Below are positions 1-7,014 of a stretch of DNA of 22,951 bases, piece by piece. Every line of letters begins with the position of its first letter. Position 1 is the first letter of the stretch. This DNA is from Paraktedonobacter sp034438135. Its GTDB lineage: Bacteria; Chloroflexota; Ktedonobacteria; Ktedonobacterales; Ktedonobacteraceae. The DNA lies in assembly GCA_034438135.1 (NCBI GenBank), contig DAOTTL010000455.1, positions 1-22,951 on the forward strand. Reading direction: 5' to 3'. A program made the translations under genes and the position numbers. The notes beneath the pieces are model-generated. The model was given only the letters and a program-made list of their open reading frames with translations. It was not told the DNA's origin and made no database searches.

Positions 1-7
1 AATCAGA

Positions 8-18
8 GATGACTCATA
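8..18 (-). other. Post-stop motif copy 1 (TATGAGTCATC)
   Basis: Reading on the minus strand, TATGAGTCATCTCT begins 10 bases after the stop codon of the L,D-transpeptidase gene. The same motif follows the glycosyltransferase stop (21966-21976) and, with one change, the methyltransferase stop (3967-3980). Whatever follows it here lies beyond the window edge. Confidence 0.5.
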
Positions 19-28
19 AACTGTGCAT

Positions 29-1153
29 CTAGTAGATGATGATGCGTGTGTACACTGAGACAAAGTTGTACAACCATGCCGAGTCGCTGGTAGACATGTT
101 TACACAGCCATGTGAACCCTGACCAGCAAATGGATCACCGTCGGGATCCTGATGGGGGTAATTGCTACCTGGTCCGAATTCTGTGCGCCACCAGGCGTCA
201 TGAAAGAAGTAGCCGTTGCTATGATACTGCATAGCATAGGTAATATTTGTTGGAGGATACCAGTGGGGAGAACCCTTTGGTTCATCCGATTTAAAAACGG
301 TTGGATGCTTTTTCCCCTCGACCCACCATGTGCCCGGCGGTGAGGGCAGATCTGGCTGACCAGTAGTTACCAGAAACGAGTGAACGAGCTTACCATGATC
401 GTAGACACGGAGTGCCTGCTCGTCCAGTGAGACGATAACGACTCGTTGATCCATAAAGTTGTAGTGCTGTAGGAGGTCTTTGTCTGACTGATGGGCCTGA
501 TTAGAGGGGGTCTTGTCGCTGAAGTCGGTTTTCATGGCCTGGAAGTCGTATAGCCACATATTCAGGTCCTCGATCGTCTGCTGGTAGTCACTCAGAGTCT
601 GATCGGTTTTGAGTTCTTCTTGCAGCCAGAGGGGGCCTCCAATCACATTCACGTTGTCGTATTCATAGTCTTGAGTGTAGGTCTGGCTGTTGTACGCATC
701 ATGATATTTGTGTTGTTTGCCCCAATCGTTTACTTGCTGTTGCAGATCTTGTTGAAGATGCTGAACTTCTTGCTTCATGGCAGGGATCTGAATAGCTTTG
801 GTGTGCTGTTGTAGGGCTTGAAGCGCTGATGTATATTGATTGGCCGATCTGGCAGCGATAAGTGCCTGCTGATCGTTTGTATACTGCTGTTGATAGGTCG
901 TAATATCCCCTCCACTTTGCTGCACTAATGTGATCCACTGTTGAAAGGCCTTAAGGGCCGTATCTCCCTGACTCTGGAGCGATTGACTGATGGACGGCGT
1001 TGGCGTTGCGGTGGGTGTCCCATTAATTGCCACTGTCTGTCCTGTGCTGGTTGAACTGCATGCACTAAGGAGCATGGCTCCCAGGACAATGAGTGCCGGT
1101 ACAAATGCTGCTCTGTTGTGCCAGGAAGATTTTTTAGAAGTTTTCTGTATCAT
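29..1153 (-). CDS. Lipoprotein L,D-transpeptidase (YkuD domain)
   Basis: Predicted cell-wall enzyme of 374 residues. The C-terminal part (about 234-374) is a YkuD domain with the catalytic signature SHGCVNM (Cys350, His348) and an upstream conserved His318 in YFFHDAWW. The family makes 3-3 peptidoglycan cross-links or attaches proteins to the wall, acting outside the membrane. The N-terminus has basic residues, a hydrophobic stretch and the lipobox LLSAC (Cys32), so it should be lipid-anchored. Residues about 50-230 are Gln-rich, helical-looking and match no domain I recognise. I chose the ATG at 1153. A TTG 63 bases upstream (1216) extends the frame but puts 21 non-signal-like residues before the signal peptide. 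The ribosome site is weak for either start. The gene diverges from the amidase. Family call is firm; the exact cross-linking role is inference. Confidence 0.88.
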   Translation of the reverse strand: MIQKTSKKSSWHNRAAFVPALIVLGAMLLSACSSTSTGQTVAINGTPTATPTPSISQSLQSQGDTALKAFQQWITLVQQSGGDITTYQQQYTNDQQALIAARSANQYTSALQALQQHTKAIQIPAMKQEVQHLQQDLQQQVNDWGKQHKYHDAYNSQTYTQDYEYDNVNVIGGPLWLQEELKTDQTLSDYQQTIEDLNMWLYDFQAMKTDFSDKTPSNQAHQSDKDLLQHYNFMDQRVVIVSLDEQALRVYDHGKLVHSFLVTTGQPDLPSPPGTWWVEGKKHPTVFKSDEPKGSPHWYPPTNITYAMQYHSNGYFFHDAWWRTEFGPGSNYPHQDPDGDPFAGQGSHGCVNMSTSDSAWLYNFVSVYTRIIIY

Positions 1154-1363
1154 AGTTCTTTGCAACCTTGTTTGCGAGTTGATATAGATCTCCCAACTTG
1201 TTTTTAGTAAGCTCAAATGACTCTTTCGTGATCTTTTTTCTCCTAATCTTTGACGCTATCAGTGTACTACATAGATCAAGAGCTTTGTCTATCTTCTTAA
1301 CGTTTTGTTCTACTCCAAAGTTCTTCTCTAGTACTCAACGTTTTTCATGATGAAATATGAAAG
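1154..1363. other. Divergent intergenic region, left part
   Basis: This stretch lies upstream of the L,D-transpeptidase and carries no credible reading frame. Its promoter should be here on the minus strand, but I see no convincing -35/-10 pair. It is AT-rich and runs directly into the hairpin cluster at 1364-1467. Confidence 0.5.
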
Positions 1364-1420
1364 GAAGAAAAGGATGAGATTGTTAACAGCGAAGCTGCTA
1401 GCAATCTCATCCTTTTCTTC
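1364..1420. repeat. Long perfect hairpin, 19-bp stem, divergent gap
   Basis: Left arm 1364-1382 is exactly complementary to right arm 1402-1420. The loop can fold again as CAGC-GAA-GCTG. Similar hairpins elsewhere in the window act as presumed terminators after stop codons, but this one lies between the 5' ends of two divergent genes. It could insulate the two promoters, or end an unrecognised small transcript. Confidence 0.8.
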
Positions 1421-1425
1421 TAAAG

Positions 1426-1467
1426 TTCTGGCGGCTGCGCCGCCAGAAAAGGGCGGTTGCCCTTTTT
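1426..1467. repeat. Two tandem short hairpins, the second with a T-run
   Basis: 1426-1448 folds as TTCTGGCGGC-TGC-GCCGCCAGAA (10-bp stem). 1447-1466 folds as AAAAGGGC-GGTT-GCCCTTTT and is followed by one more T, so it resembles a rho-independent terminator on the plus strand. With the hairpin at 1364-1420 these make three structures in a row, about 25 bases before the likely amidase promoter. The 1428-1446 core recurs with one change at 4094-4112. Confidence 0.65.
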
Positions 1468-1489
1468 AGAAAATGATACATGGTGTCTG

Positions 1490-1520
1490 TTGACTAAAGC
1501 TATCTGGGAGTGAGTACAAT
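1490..1520 (+). promoter_or_regulatory. Candidate sigma70-type promoter of the amidase gene
   Basis: TTGACT (1490-1495) and TACAAT (1515-1520) are separated by 19 bases, longer than the usual 17. The -10 is close to consensus and lies about 40 bases before the amidase ATG. Confidence 0.45.
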
Positions 1521-1562
1521 GATGCGAGGGGGGAGGTTCTGGAAAGAAAGAGAGCAGAGACC

Positions 1563-2864
1563 ATGTATAGCAAGTCATTTCCACTGAATACAACAGTTGA
1601 GGCATTAAAGACCGGGCAGGTCGATCTGTCAACATATCTAAACGCTATTTGTGATCGTATTGAAACAATTGAGCCAGAGATCGAGGCGTTATTACCAGAA
1701 ACTGGCCGTCGAGAGCGTCTCTTGAGGGAAGCACAGGAGTTGCAGGAACGTTTTTCTGATCCTGCTGACCGCCCATCACTGTATGGGATTTTGTTGGGTG
1801 TGAAGGATGTCTTGCGTGCGGACGGTTTTCTGACACGTGCAGGTTCGCAGCTACCTTCAGAGATCTTTGCGGGACCCGAAGCTTCCTGTGTCAGCAAGTT
1901 GCGTGCAGCCGGTGCGCTCGTTCTGGGCAAGACTGTCTCGACCGAGTTTGCTTACTTCGCGCCAGGTTCCACTCGCAATCCGTATCAGACCAGCCACACT
2001 CCCGGTGGTTCCAGCAGTGGCTCTGCTGCGGCTGTAGCTGCGGGTTATTGTCAACTGGCATTGGGAACACAGACGAGCGGTTCGACGATTCGACCGGCAG
2101 CCTATTGTGGTTTGTTTGGTTTCAAGCCCGGCTATGGTCGTATCGCGACAGATGGATTGATCTACTGTGCGGAGTCGCTGGACACGATTGGCTATCTGAC
2201 TCAGGATCTGAGCGGTGCCCGGCTGGTTGCTCCTTTGCTCTGTAATGATTGGAAATCGGTGCCCGAGTGTGCTACAAAGCCGGTACTGGCTGTGCCGGAG
2301 GGACCTTATCTGGCCCTGGCGACGGATGAGGCGCTGACGGTGTTTGAGCAGCAATTGATGGCTCTAGAGCAGGCCGGATATACGCTCAAGCGAGTTCCGA
2401 TGTTTCAGGATATCGAGGCTATCGTGAACAGACACAATCGTCTTGTTCTTGCTGAGATGGCTAGCGCTCACAAGCGGTGGTTTGGAGAGTATGAGATACT
2501 TTACCGCACACTGACGGCTCAGGCTATTCGTGAGGGACAAAGGATCAGTTATCCCACATATGATCTCTATCGTTCCAGTCCAGCGGCCCTCCGTATAGAA
2601 GTGGAGACGCTGATGGATGTGAACGAGATCGATCTCTGGGTCTGTCCAGCAGCCACCGGGGCTGCCCCTGAGGGAATTGATACGACTGGAAGTCCTGCTA
2701 TGAATATTCCCTGGACTCATGCTGGCCTGCCTGCTCTGACGCTCCCGCTTGGAACGTCTGCCAGTGGTCTGCCAATGGGGCTGCAATGTGTCGGGCGTTT
2801 TCAACAAGATGAGTTGTTGCTGAACTATGCCGCAGGCATCGCGGAGGTCTTTGAGTTCTCTTAA
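1563..2864 (+). CDS. Amidase signature family hydrolase
   Basis: A 433-residue amidase-signature (AS) enzyme, which hydrolyses carboxamide bonds with a Ser-cisSer-Lys triad. Lys81 is in GVKDVL, the Gly/Ser-rich loop GGSSSGS covers 148-154 and supplies the cis-Ser, and the nucleophile is Ser174 in TQTSGSTIRPA. Length is slightly short of the usual 450-500 but both ends look complete. It lacks neighbours for tRNA amidation (gatB, gatC), and the Gln-Thr-Ser-Gly-Ser-Thr-Ile-Arg form resembles small-molecule amidases (allophanate-hydrolase-like) rather than GatA. No signal peptide, so cytoplasmic. The ATG has only a purine-rich stretch upstream as ribosome site. The methyltransferase follows 84 bases after its stop with no strong terminator between, so co-transcription is likely. 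The substrate cannot be told from sequence. Confidence 0.9.
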   Translation: MYSKSFPLNTTVEALKTGQVDLSTYLNAICDRIETIEPEIEALLPETGRRERLLREAQELQERFSDPADRPSLYGILLGVKDVLRADGFLTRAGSQLPSEIFAGPEASCVSKLRAAGALVLGKTVSTEFAYFAPGSTRNPYQTSHTPGGSSSGSAAAVAAGYCQLALGTQTSGSTIRPAAYCGLFGFKPGYGRIATDGLIYCAESLDTIGYLTQDLSGARLVAPLLCNDWKSVPECATKPVLAVPEGPYLALATDEALTVFEQQLMALEQAGYTLKRVPMFQDIEAIVNRHNRLVLAEMASAHKRWFGEYEILYRTLTAQAIREGQRISYPTYDLYRSSPAALRIEVETLMDVNEIDLWVCPAATGAAPEGIDTTGSPAMNIPWTHAGLPALTLPLGTSASGLPMGLQCVGRFQQDELLLNYAAGIAEVFEFS

Positions 2865-2890
2865 AAAGAAGGTCACTTTTTATGAAGTGT

Positions 2891-2900
2891 GACACGTGTC
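2891..2900. promoter_or_regulatory. 10-bp palindrome before the methyltransferase
   Basis: GACACGTGTC is a perfect inverted repeat between the amidase stop and the methyltransferase ATG at 2949. It could be an operator or chance. Its role is not shown by the sequence. Confidence 0.25.
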
Positions 2901-2948
2901 TTAAGAAGACAGTCCTCTTTTGATTGGATACCCGAAACTGAGGTAGAA

Positions 2949-3959
2949 ATGGAACACCAGATATCTCTGATCCTGCCTGGCACGGAAGAGCCAGGAGATT
3001 CGTCGCAAGCGTTTTTTAATCCGTTTCAACTTGCAGATCTCCTTATTTTTGATGAGGCAAATATGGGTAGAATCCTGGAGATAGCTTTTCAGAAGATAAC
3101 TGCTGAGGGTTTAGGTGAGTGTATGCAGGATGCAGATCCGCAGTTAGTCCAACGTATACAGCGAACTCTATCAGCGACCAGGCTGGACGCTTTTTTACAG
3201 GGCTTGCATTTTCCTCTTGATCCGGTGACACGAGCAAAGGTACGTCGCGTTTTCCTTGATAGCCTTTTCTGGGAATTGACCTACTGGAAGACGCCTGATT
3301 TATATGAGGAATTGACCCGGGGTGAGCGGCTTCACCCTGGCATTTTTGAGCAGCTGGAGCCATTTGTACGCGGCAAGGTCGTACTTGATGCGGGCGCTGG
3401 CAGTGGACGAGCCTCTCTGGAGGCAATTCGACATGGAGCAGAGATAGTTTATGCAGTCGAGCCTTCGCCAGGTCTAATGCACTTGCTTGAGCAGAAAGTG
3501 TCCGAGCAGAATAGCTCCTCCGAGCGTATTCAAATTCTACAGGGCGATTTTGCGCATCTCCCTCTGCCAGATCAAAGCGTTGACATTACCATTTCTTGCG
3601 CCGCATTCACGGCAAAAGATGAGCAGGGCGGTGAGCCGGGTCTGGCGGAACTGCTTCGTGTCACGCGCAGAGGTGGCCGCCTGGTTCTTATCTGGCCGCG
3701 CTTCCAGGATCATTCCTGGCTGGTCGAACATGGTTTCCAATATGTTGTCTTGCCCGGCGGATCACAGATGAAAGTTCATTTCTCTTCTCTTCCGAACGCA
3801 TTGCGCTGCGCTCATCGTTTTTACGCACGGAATGAGCAAGTCCTCCATTACCTGCTCAGCAAACGCCAGCCGGAAGTACCTTTCTCCGTTTTGGGCTTTA
3901 ATCCTCCCTGCAATTATTGCTGGTATCCTGTTGGGACTACACAATCGTCAAATGCTTAA
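2949..3959 (+). CDS. Class I SAM-dependent methyltransferase
   Basis: A 336-residue protein with a Methyltransf_11-like Rossmann domain. Motif I is VVLDAGAGSG (Asp147 to Gly153), the acidic end of strand 2 is in YAVEPS, motif II-like GDFAHLPLPDQSVDITIS follows, and the RRGGRLVLIWP strand marks the domain's end. About 140 residues precede it; they look helical and match nothing I know, and may hold the substrate. The frame is open back to a GTG at 2889, but the ATG at 2949 has a clear GAGG ribosome site five to six bases upstream, whereas the GTG has none well placed. It sits downstream of the amidase, likely in one operon. It could methylate a small molecule. The target is unknown. Confidence 0.85.
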   Translation: MEHQISLILPGTEEPGDSSQAFFNPFQLADLLIFDEANMGRILEIAFQKITAEGLGECMQDADPQLVQRIQRTLSATRLDAFLQGLHFPLDPVTRAKVRRVFLDSLFWELTYWKTPDLYEELTRGERLHPGIFEQLEPFVRGKVVLDAGAGSGRASLEAIRHGAEIVYAVEPSPGLMHLLEQKVSEQNSSSERIQILQGDFAHLPLPDQSVDITISCAAFTAKDEQGGEPGLAELLRVTRRGGRLVLIWPRFQDHSWLVEHGFQYVVLPGGSQMKVHFSSLPNALRCAHRFYARNEQVLHYLLSKRQPEVPFSVLGFNPPCNYCWYPVGTTQSSNA

Positions 3960-3966
3960 CTTAATG

Positions 3967-3980
3967 TATGAGTGATCTCT
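3967..3980 (+). other. Post-stop motif copy 2 (TATGAGTGATCTCT)
   Basis: It begins 7 bases after the methyltransferase stop and directly precedes a long hairpin. It differs by one base from the motif after the L,D-transpeptidase and glycosyltransferase stops, and lies in the same sense orientation. Confidence 0.5.
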
Positions 3981-3981
3981 A

Positions 3982-4046
3982 GTAACTACTCAGGTGCCCT
4001 CTGTTCGCCGCCGCAGGCGGCGAACAGAGGGCACCTGAGTAGTTAC
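3982..4046 (+). terminator. 31-bp perfect hairpin after the methyltransferase
   Basis: Left arm 3982-4012 and right arm 4016-4046 are fully complementary with a GCA loop, an exceptionally long stem. No T-run follows, so classical rho-independent termination is not certain. It lies between convergent genes and could serve both. GATC flanks it on both sides (3974-3977 and 4047-4050), which may be a target duplication. Confidence 0.7.
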
Positions 4047-4093
4047 GATCCCTACCTTTTCTATGGCTTACAAAGCCGCCTCTCCCTGAAAAT

Positions 4094-4112
4094 CTGGTGG
4101 CGCAGCCGCCAG
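4094..4112 (-). terminator. Short GC-rich hairpin after the zinc-ribbon gene
   Basis: CTGGTGGC-GCA-GCCGCCAG forms an 8-bp stem with one G-T pair, 10 bases beyond the stop codon of the minus-strand gene. Its reverse complement matches 18 of 19 bases of the hairpin at 1428-1446, so it is a dispersed repeat as well as a likely terminator. Confidence 0.55.
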
Positions 4113-4122
4113 TAAGTGCTTA

Positions 4123-5349
4123 TTATATGCGATGAAAGGCCTGGCGGGGTGAACTGCTTTGTGAGAAGACGTTCATATCCTCTGTTTTTATCCCGGCATT
4201 GCTCAGGGTTTCGCGAACACATTTATCTGTGATTTGCTCTGCGGACATAAGGGTATCGAGGGTAAAATCGCTCAGGATATTTGAACGAAGATAGACAAGG
4301 AAATCTTTTTCAGTTATCCAGAGGATAGCTGAGCGTATCAACAGGAAAAGGAAGAAGAAGAGCAATCCAAATGATGCATAGAAGAAAAAGTCTTTGATGC
4401 TAAAGACAATACCAGGGGCGCTCAGATCTGGATTGATTAACGCGTAGATGAGGAAGCAGATTAGCATGAGCACGGCCAGTCCTCCCAGGACGAATATGCG
4501 TAGCTGGCTCAAAGGCTGTTGGATGGTTGAGGTGCGTGAAACGTAGAGATTTTGACCAATTGGTGTTATGTAGACAAATATAGATGAAGGACCATATTGA
4601 AGTTTGACGACATCTCGTTCTTCTGTGGTTGCGTTCCCCTGTTCGCGCAAATGTTCCGGTTGAGCAGCAAGACCCACGACTCCCTGTTTCTGGACGTTCT
4701 CGGTGAGTGATGTGAGTAAGGTGATTGGATCTGTTTCTGTTCGCTGGAATAACCAGGACTGGTGATGGATAGGTGTTCCCTGGCCTGCATATGCTCGTGC
4801 GAACATTGTGCCTGAATTGGTCTGGGCGGGTGGTTGTGTATATTGTGGATACATATACGGTCCAGGTCCTCCTGGATGTGCCGGTGGATAACCGCCAGGT
4901 TGCTGCATAGGCTGTGGTTGATAGCCTCCTTGTTGCTGCATAGGCTGTGGTTGATAGCCTCCTTGTGCATAGAAGCTCTGGTGTGGGTCCTGTGGTGGAT
5001 TTGTGCCAAAGAAGGGAGGAGGTGCTGACGCTGCTGGTTTCTGAGGGGCAGCGACCGGTGCATAGGAGGCTTGATTCGCCTGGGGTTGGGATGTCTCAAC
5101 GAGTGGGGGTGTTTCAGACTGAGATGGTGCTTCGGAAACAAACTGTCCGGGTTGCATATACTGGCCCCCCGGAGTAAACGTTGCCGACGGGTCTGCCTGG
5201 GGAGGGAGATTGGCCAGACTTTCTGAGCGACGCATAGGTCCTTCACCGTTTGCTACTTGCTCATTTCCTTGCAGGCGATATCCACATTGCGTACAGAATG
5301 CGGATGATGCAGGAATGATATGAGAACACTGTGGACAGATATGTGACAT
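4123..5349 (-). CDS. Zinc-ribbon protein with Pro/Gln-rich linker and two membrane segments
   Basis: A 408-residue protein. The N-terminus is a zinc ribbon with CPQC (5-8) and CTQC (19-22). Residues about 30-185 are a low-complexity Pro/Gln/Gly/Tyr-rich linker containing tandem copies of QGGYQPQPMQQ. Residues about 200-280 may form a small folded domain. Two hydrophobic helices follow (about 285-305 and 322-344, the second Phe-rich), then a soluble tail. The likely topology keeps the zinc ribbon in the cytoplasm on a flexible tether. Start is the ATG at 5349, with AGGAGG six bases upstream. The layout is common for uncharacterised Chloroflexota proteins; I cannot assign a function. It is transcribed in the same direction as the dipeptidase but separated from it by a hairpin, so probably independent. 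Confidence 0.85.
   Translation of the reverse strand: MSHICPQCSHIIPASSAFCTQCGYRLQGNEQVANGEGPMRRSESLANLPPQADPSATFTPGGQYMQPGQFVSEAPSQSETPPLVETSQPQANQASYAPVAAPQKPAASAPPPFFGTNPPQDPHQSFYAQGGYQPQPMQQQGGYQPQPMQQPGGYPPAHPGGPGPYMYPQYTQPPAQTNSGTMFARAYAGQGTPIHHQSWLFQRTETDPITLLTSLTENVQKQGVVGLAAQPEHLREQGNATTEERDVVKLQYGPSSIFVYITPIGQNLYVSRTSTIQQPLSQLRIFVLGGLAVLMLICFLIYALINPDLSAPGIVFSIKDFFFYASFGLLFFFLFLLIRSAILWITEKDFLVYLRSNILSDFTLDTLMSAEQITDKCVRETLSNAGIKTEDMNVFSQSSSPRQAFHRI
4900..4964 (-). repeat. 33-bp tandem repeat inside the zinc-ribbon gene
   Basis: Two almost identical 33-base units (4900-4932 and 4933-4964) encode the 11-residue repeat QGGYQPQPMQQ, with a third diverged unit beside them. Identity at the DNA level indicates a recent in-frame duplication. 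Confidence 0.8.
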
Positions 5350-5460
5350 GGAGATCCTCCTGTTAATTGTAGTAGAGTGATGTTACTCAATATGGCTGAT
5401 TATCTTCCTCTAACGCTATTTTTGCAAGTTTTTCCTGATGGGCTATTTCTTTCTTCACGA

Positions 5461-5517
5461 AGCAAACGAGAAAAAGTGCCATGCAGGGCAATTGCATGGC
5501 ACTTTTTCTCGTTTGCT
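5461..5517 (-). terminator. 25-bp perfect hairpin at the end of the dipeptidase gene
   Basis: Arms 5461-5485 and 5493-5517 are fully complementary with a 7-base loop. The hairpin begins on the last base of the dipeptidase stop codon, so stop and terminator overlap by one base. It separates the dipeptidase from the zinc-ribbon gene. Confidence 0.8.
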
Positions 5518-6908
5518 CAGTTTTTTTCTTCGTCCTTTAAGGTAACTGAGGACAGTTCATGGAGCAGTTGACAGTAGGCGATGGGACCGCGTTGGAAGCT
5601 GCTCAGACGAAAGAATTCGTCCGGGGCGTGGATTTGTTCGTCTATAAGTCCGAAGCCGAAACTGACTGTGTAGGCTCCCAAAATACTCTGAAACATCTCA
5701 CAGACGGGAATGCTTGCGCCCATGCGCAGCAGGTAGGGAGCGGTACCGTAGAGTTCTTTCAGGACCGTCGTTGCGGCCTGATTCCCCCAGTGGTTAGACT
5801 CGATCTGATAGGGCTTTGCTGTACCCGGGAGTGGATGGACTTCTACATGCACTCCGGGCGAGGAGATCTGTTGAATATGCGCGGTAAGAAGTTCGATAAT
5901 TTTCGCGGGTCGTTGGTCGGCTACCAGACGGCAGGTAATTTTTGCATGGGCCTCGCCCGGCAGAACTGTTTTCACTCCCTCGCCCTGGAAGCCGCCCCAG
6001 ATGCCGTTTATCTCCAATGTGGGACGGGCTGCGAGATGTTCTTGAGGTGTATAGCCTGGTTCGGCCAGTAGTGCATCGACCCCGATGGCTTCTCTATAGG
6101 CTTTTTCGTCAAAGGGAACCGCTGCAATTGCTGCTCGATCTTCTGGCGAAAGCGGCAAGACTGAATCGTAGAAACCTTCAACCAGGATTTTCCCATCGGG
6201 GCTGCGCAGGGAGTCGAGTATATGTACAAGCGCATGGATAGGGTTAGCAACTGCTCCGCCATAAGCCCCGGAGTGTAGATCTGTTCTGGCCCCACGTACG
6301 TCGATCTGTATGCCTGCAAGTCCTTTACAGGCGAGCAGTAACGCAGGATGGTCTTCATCATATTGCCAGGCATCTGCACTGAGCACAAGACCACAGGCAA
6401 GCAGTTCTCGCTGACTGGCAATCAGGTCCAGCAATTGTGGGCTGCCTATCTCTTCTTGTCCTTCCAGGAAGAATTTGACGTTGACTGGCAGTCCCTGTTC
6501 GGCCTGTAACAGGGCCTCGACTGCCAGGATGGGGATAAGCATATTGCCCTTGTCGTCGGACGCACCGCGAGCATAGACTCGTCCATCGCGGATAAATGGC
6601 TCAAATGGCGGGTTGGTCCACAGCTCTAATGGATCGGCTGGCTGTGTATCGAAATGTCCGTAGATCATCACAGTGGGCTTGTCAGGAGCGTGCAGCCAGT
6701 CCCCATAAACAACGGGATGGCCAGCGGTTGGCATGATCTGTACATGCTCTAAGCCAGCGTTAGAGAGACGCTGCTCAACCCACTGAGCTGCCTGATGAAC
6801 ATCCTCCGCGTGCGCCGGGAGGGAGGAGATGCTGGGAATGCTGAGTAGTTGGAGGAGTTCGTCCTGATAGCGAGCTTGTTGCTCTGCCAAATAAGTTTTC
6901 CATGTCAT
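5517..6908 (-). CDS. M20 family metallo-dipeptidase
   Basis: A 463-residue cytoplasmic zinc peptidase of the M20/CNDP-like group, which cleaves dipeptides with two metal ions. Visible ligands are His85 and Asp87 in YGHFDTQP, bridging Asp118 in RGASDDKG, catalytic Glu152 and ligand Glu153 in EGQEEIGS, an Asp in SADAWQ, and a C-terminal His in QIHAPDEF. The lid/dimerisation domain lies between, around 190-350. Length and motif order are normal and no signal peptide is present. Start ATG at 6908; the ribosome site is weak. A TTGACA-type promoter lies at 6967-6996. It probably finishes off dipeptides released by other peptidases in the cell. The gene before it (DUF2071) ends 106 bases upstream. 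Confidence 0.92.
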   Translation of the reverse strand: MTWKTYLAEQQARYQDELLQLLSIPSISSLPAHAEDVHQAAQWVEQRLSNAGLEHVQIMPTAGHPVVYGDWLHAPDKPTVMIYGHFDTQPADPLELWTNPPFEPFIRDGRVYARGASDDKGNMLIPILAVEALLQAEQGLPVNVKFFLEGQEEIGSPQLLDLIASQRELLACGLVLSADAWQYDEDHPALLLACKGLAGIQIDVRGARTDLHSGAYGGAVANPIHALVHILDSLRSPDGKILVEGFYDSVLPLSPEDRAAIAAVPFDEKAYREAIGVDALLAEPGYTPQEHLAARPTLEINGIWGGFQGEGVKTVLPGEAHAKITCRLVADQRPAKIIELLTAHIQQISSPGVHVEVHPLPGTAKPYQIESNHWGNQAATTVLKELYGTAPYLLRMGASIPVCEMFQSILGAYTVSFGFGLIDEQIHAPDEFFRLSSFQRGPIAYCQLLHELSSVTLKDEEKN

Positions 6909-6966
6909 AGTATGATACTTTCTCGTTGCTCTAAAAATGGAGAGGCTAATGTGCTCTATGTCTATG

Positions 6967-6996
6967 AGACTACCCGCGAAGAGGATGGCTTGTCAA
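6967..6996 (-). promoter_or_regulatory. Candidate promoter of the dipeptidase gene
   Basis: On the minus strand a perfect TTGACA (6996-6991) is followed after 18 bases by TAGTCT (6972-6967). The -10 is only partly consensus. The expected transcript start leaves a leader of about 50 bases. Confidence 0.45.
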
Positions 6997-7014
6997 GTTC
7001 TGACTTTTGCAGTC

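Noticed and set aside
1466..1930. Minus-strand frame of 154 codons overlapping the amidase start
   Set aside because: It lies opposite the well-supported amidase, has no family resemblance and no ribosome site, and is composed like an antisense shadow.
4566..5246. Minus-strand frame of 226 codons within the zinc-ribbon gene
   Set aside because: It is an alternative frame of the low-complexity linker, rich in His and Arg through repeat-driven codons. The zinc-ribbon frame has the proper start, ribosome site and domains.
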